Assembly: GCA_016208105.1 (NCBI GenBank)
Contig: JACQYS010000009.1
Span: 62,001 to 126,000 of the forward strand
Length of the DNA stretch: 64,000 nt
Source: Desulfovibrio sp.
GTDB taxonomy: Bacteria > Desulfobacterota > Desulfovibrionia > Desulfovibrionales > Desulfovibrionaceae
Direction: 5' to 3'
Part shown: positions 63,068 to 64,000 of the stretch, piece by piece
How positions within the stretch are numbered: the first letter of the stretch is position 1
How the letters are laid out: every line of letters begins with the position of its first letter
Translations under genes and position numbers: made by a program
Notes under the pieces: model-generated
Seen by the model: only the letters and a program-made list of their open reading frames with translations
Databases searched by the model: none
What the model was told of the DNA's origin: nothing

Positions 63068-63940
63068 ATGAGCGACCGTGCCAGCCTCATAGACACCCTC
63101 ATCGCCAACACGGCTTTTCGCCGCAACGTCTACGAGATGATTCCCCAAGGTGCGGACCGGATTCTGGACTTCGGATGCGGAGAAGGCGGCCTGGCCCTGC
63201 GGTTCATACGCGACAAGGGGTGCACCGATGTCCACGCCTTGGAAATCGATCCAAATAACGCTGAGCGTCTGGAAGGGTTGATGGAGCATGTCTGGCGGGC
63301 GGATTACGAGAAAGGGGAGACCCTGCCCGAGAAATTCGCCGGCTATTTCCGCCACGTCATCCTGCACGACGTGGTGGAACACCTTTTCGACCCCTGGGTG
63401 ACCCTTTCCAAAGTCCGGGAACTGGTGGCGGATGACGGGCGCATGATCGTGTCCACGCCCAACATCCACTACTGGATGTTCCAGTACGAGATCATGCGCG
63501 GCAGATTCCACTATGGTCCCGGAGCCTGGCACACCGGCCATCTTCGCTGGTACACCCCGGCCAGTTTGGTCGAGCTATTGACCATCGCTGGGCTCAAGAT
63601 CGAAACGTTGTACCTGGACATCCCGGACAAGGTCTCCTTTCTGCAAAAGGCCAGCGCCGGCACTGTGAACCAGGTGAGCTTCCCTCCCGAAGAGCTGGCC
63701 AACCTCTATCCGGACAAGCAGCCCATCACCGTGACCTATCCTGGGGACATAAAGAAATACTACCCGGCCTTTTTCGCTGGCAAGCTCATCGCGGTATGTT
63801 CCAAGGGCAGGCCACCCTTCGAGCTGACCAAGGTCACCTACAACTGCGGCTACCTGGAGGGCATGCGCCAGAAGCTGCGCCTGCGCCACGACATCTACTC
63901 CCCGCCGGACATGGTCCCGCTCATCGGGACTTCCCACTGA
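63068..63940 (+). CDS. SAM-dependent methyltransferase
   Basis: 290 residues. Class I SAM fold: ILDFGCGEGGLALRFI (motif I), LEIDPNNAERLE, VILHDVVEHLFDPW (motif IV-like), GRMIVSTPNIHYW. Similar to methyltransferases that modify lipids, sugars or small molecules; substrate unknown. 'GAWHTGHLRWYTP' is typical of this branch. GGAG precedes ATG. Confidence 0.85.
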   Translation: MSDRASLIDTLIANTAFRRNVYEMIPQGADRILDFGCGEGGLALRFIRDKGCTDVHALEIDPNNAERLEGLMEHVWRADYEKGETLPEKFAGYFRHVILHDVVEHLFDPWVTLSKVRELVADDGRMIVSTPNIHYWMFQYEIMRGRFHYGPGAWHTGHLRWYTPASLVELLTIAGLKIETLYLDIPDKVSFLQKASAGTVNQVSFPPEELANLYPDKQPITVTYPGDIKKYYPAFFAGKLIAVCSKGRPPFELTKVTYNCGYLEGMRQKLRLRHDIYSPPDMVPLIGTSH

Positions 63941-64000
63941 TTTCGGTTTTGTCACACTGGCCTGCCTTTTCTGTGTCGCTGCCCCTTTCTTTCGCGCGTT

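Overview
The window is high-GC bacterial chromosome, most likely from a Desulfovibrio-like sulfate reducer (Desulfovibrionales, for example a Fundidesulfovibrio relative). That is inferred from the gene order ispE, tRNA-Gln, prs, rplY, pth, carD-like, rho, from many small sulfur-transfer proteins, and from general protein style. No rRNA or other decisive marker is present.

Region 1 (about 1-22,500) is the late half of a Mu-like prophage, all on the + strand and closely packed: small and large terminase, portal, gp30/F head protein, gpG, protease/scaffold (I/Z), major capsid T, gp35-37, DUF2635, sheath L, baseplate P, gp45-48, tail fibres, Com, and a DNA methyltransferase where Mu has mom. Two facts stand out. 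First, the 'sheath' gene is a chimera: its N-terminal half is sheath L and its C-terminal part looks like the end of gpN, so the rest of L, the tail tube, gp41/tape measure and most of N are missing. The prophage therefore probably cannot build a normal tail. Second, two AT-rich cargo blocks interrupt the operon: a cytosolic protein plus a membrane protein at 5.6-6.9 kb, and a convergent sce7726-like/beta-like pair at 13.8-15.6 kb. Both look like prophage-borne exclusion or defence modules. Each block ends at the same short hairpin motif fused to the start of the next phage gene.

Region 2 (22.5-36.7 kb) is core genome: tRNA-Arg, a lipoprotein, an aspartase with a signal peptide, a DegP/HtrA protease, ispE, tRNA-Gln, prs, rplY, pth, a CarD-family regulator, rho, an M48/TPR periplasmic protease, an OmpR-type two-component system, and a very small exported peptide.

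Region 3 (36.7-41.7 kb) holds a minus-strand operon of sulfur-handling proteins: TusA, DsrE, a TusA-OsmC fusion and a MetE-like methyltransferase. The last gene is interrupted by one in-frame TGA, and all four predicted zinc ligands lie after it. With a plausible SECIS-like hairpin just downstream and translational coupling to the gene before, this is a candidate selenoprotein and in my view the most interesting point in the window. Small secreted proteins follow, up to typA.

Region 4 (41.7-64 kb) contains typA, a phospholipase A2-like secreted protein, two amino-acid-binding-type periplasmic proteins, a Tat-exported ATC-hydrolase-like protein, an isolated AT-rich zinc-finger/HNH-like gene, pgeF, a 5-formyl-THF cyclo-ligase, a phosphoesterase, exonuclease III, an NlpC/P60 protein, a flavoprotein, two sensor kinases (one with a globin-like N-terminus), a BMP-type nucleoside ABC transporter with a phosphoribosyltransferase, a NarL-type two-component pair, a NifU-like protein and a SAM methyltransferase.

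No CRISPR array, rRNA or insertion sequence was seen. All family assignments come from reading motifs and from memory of the families; no search was run.
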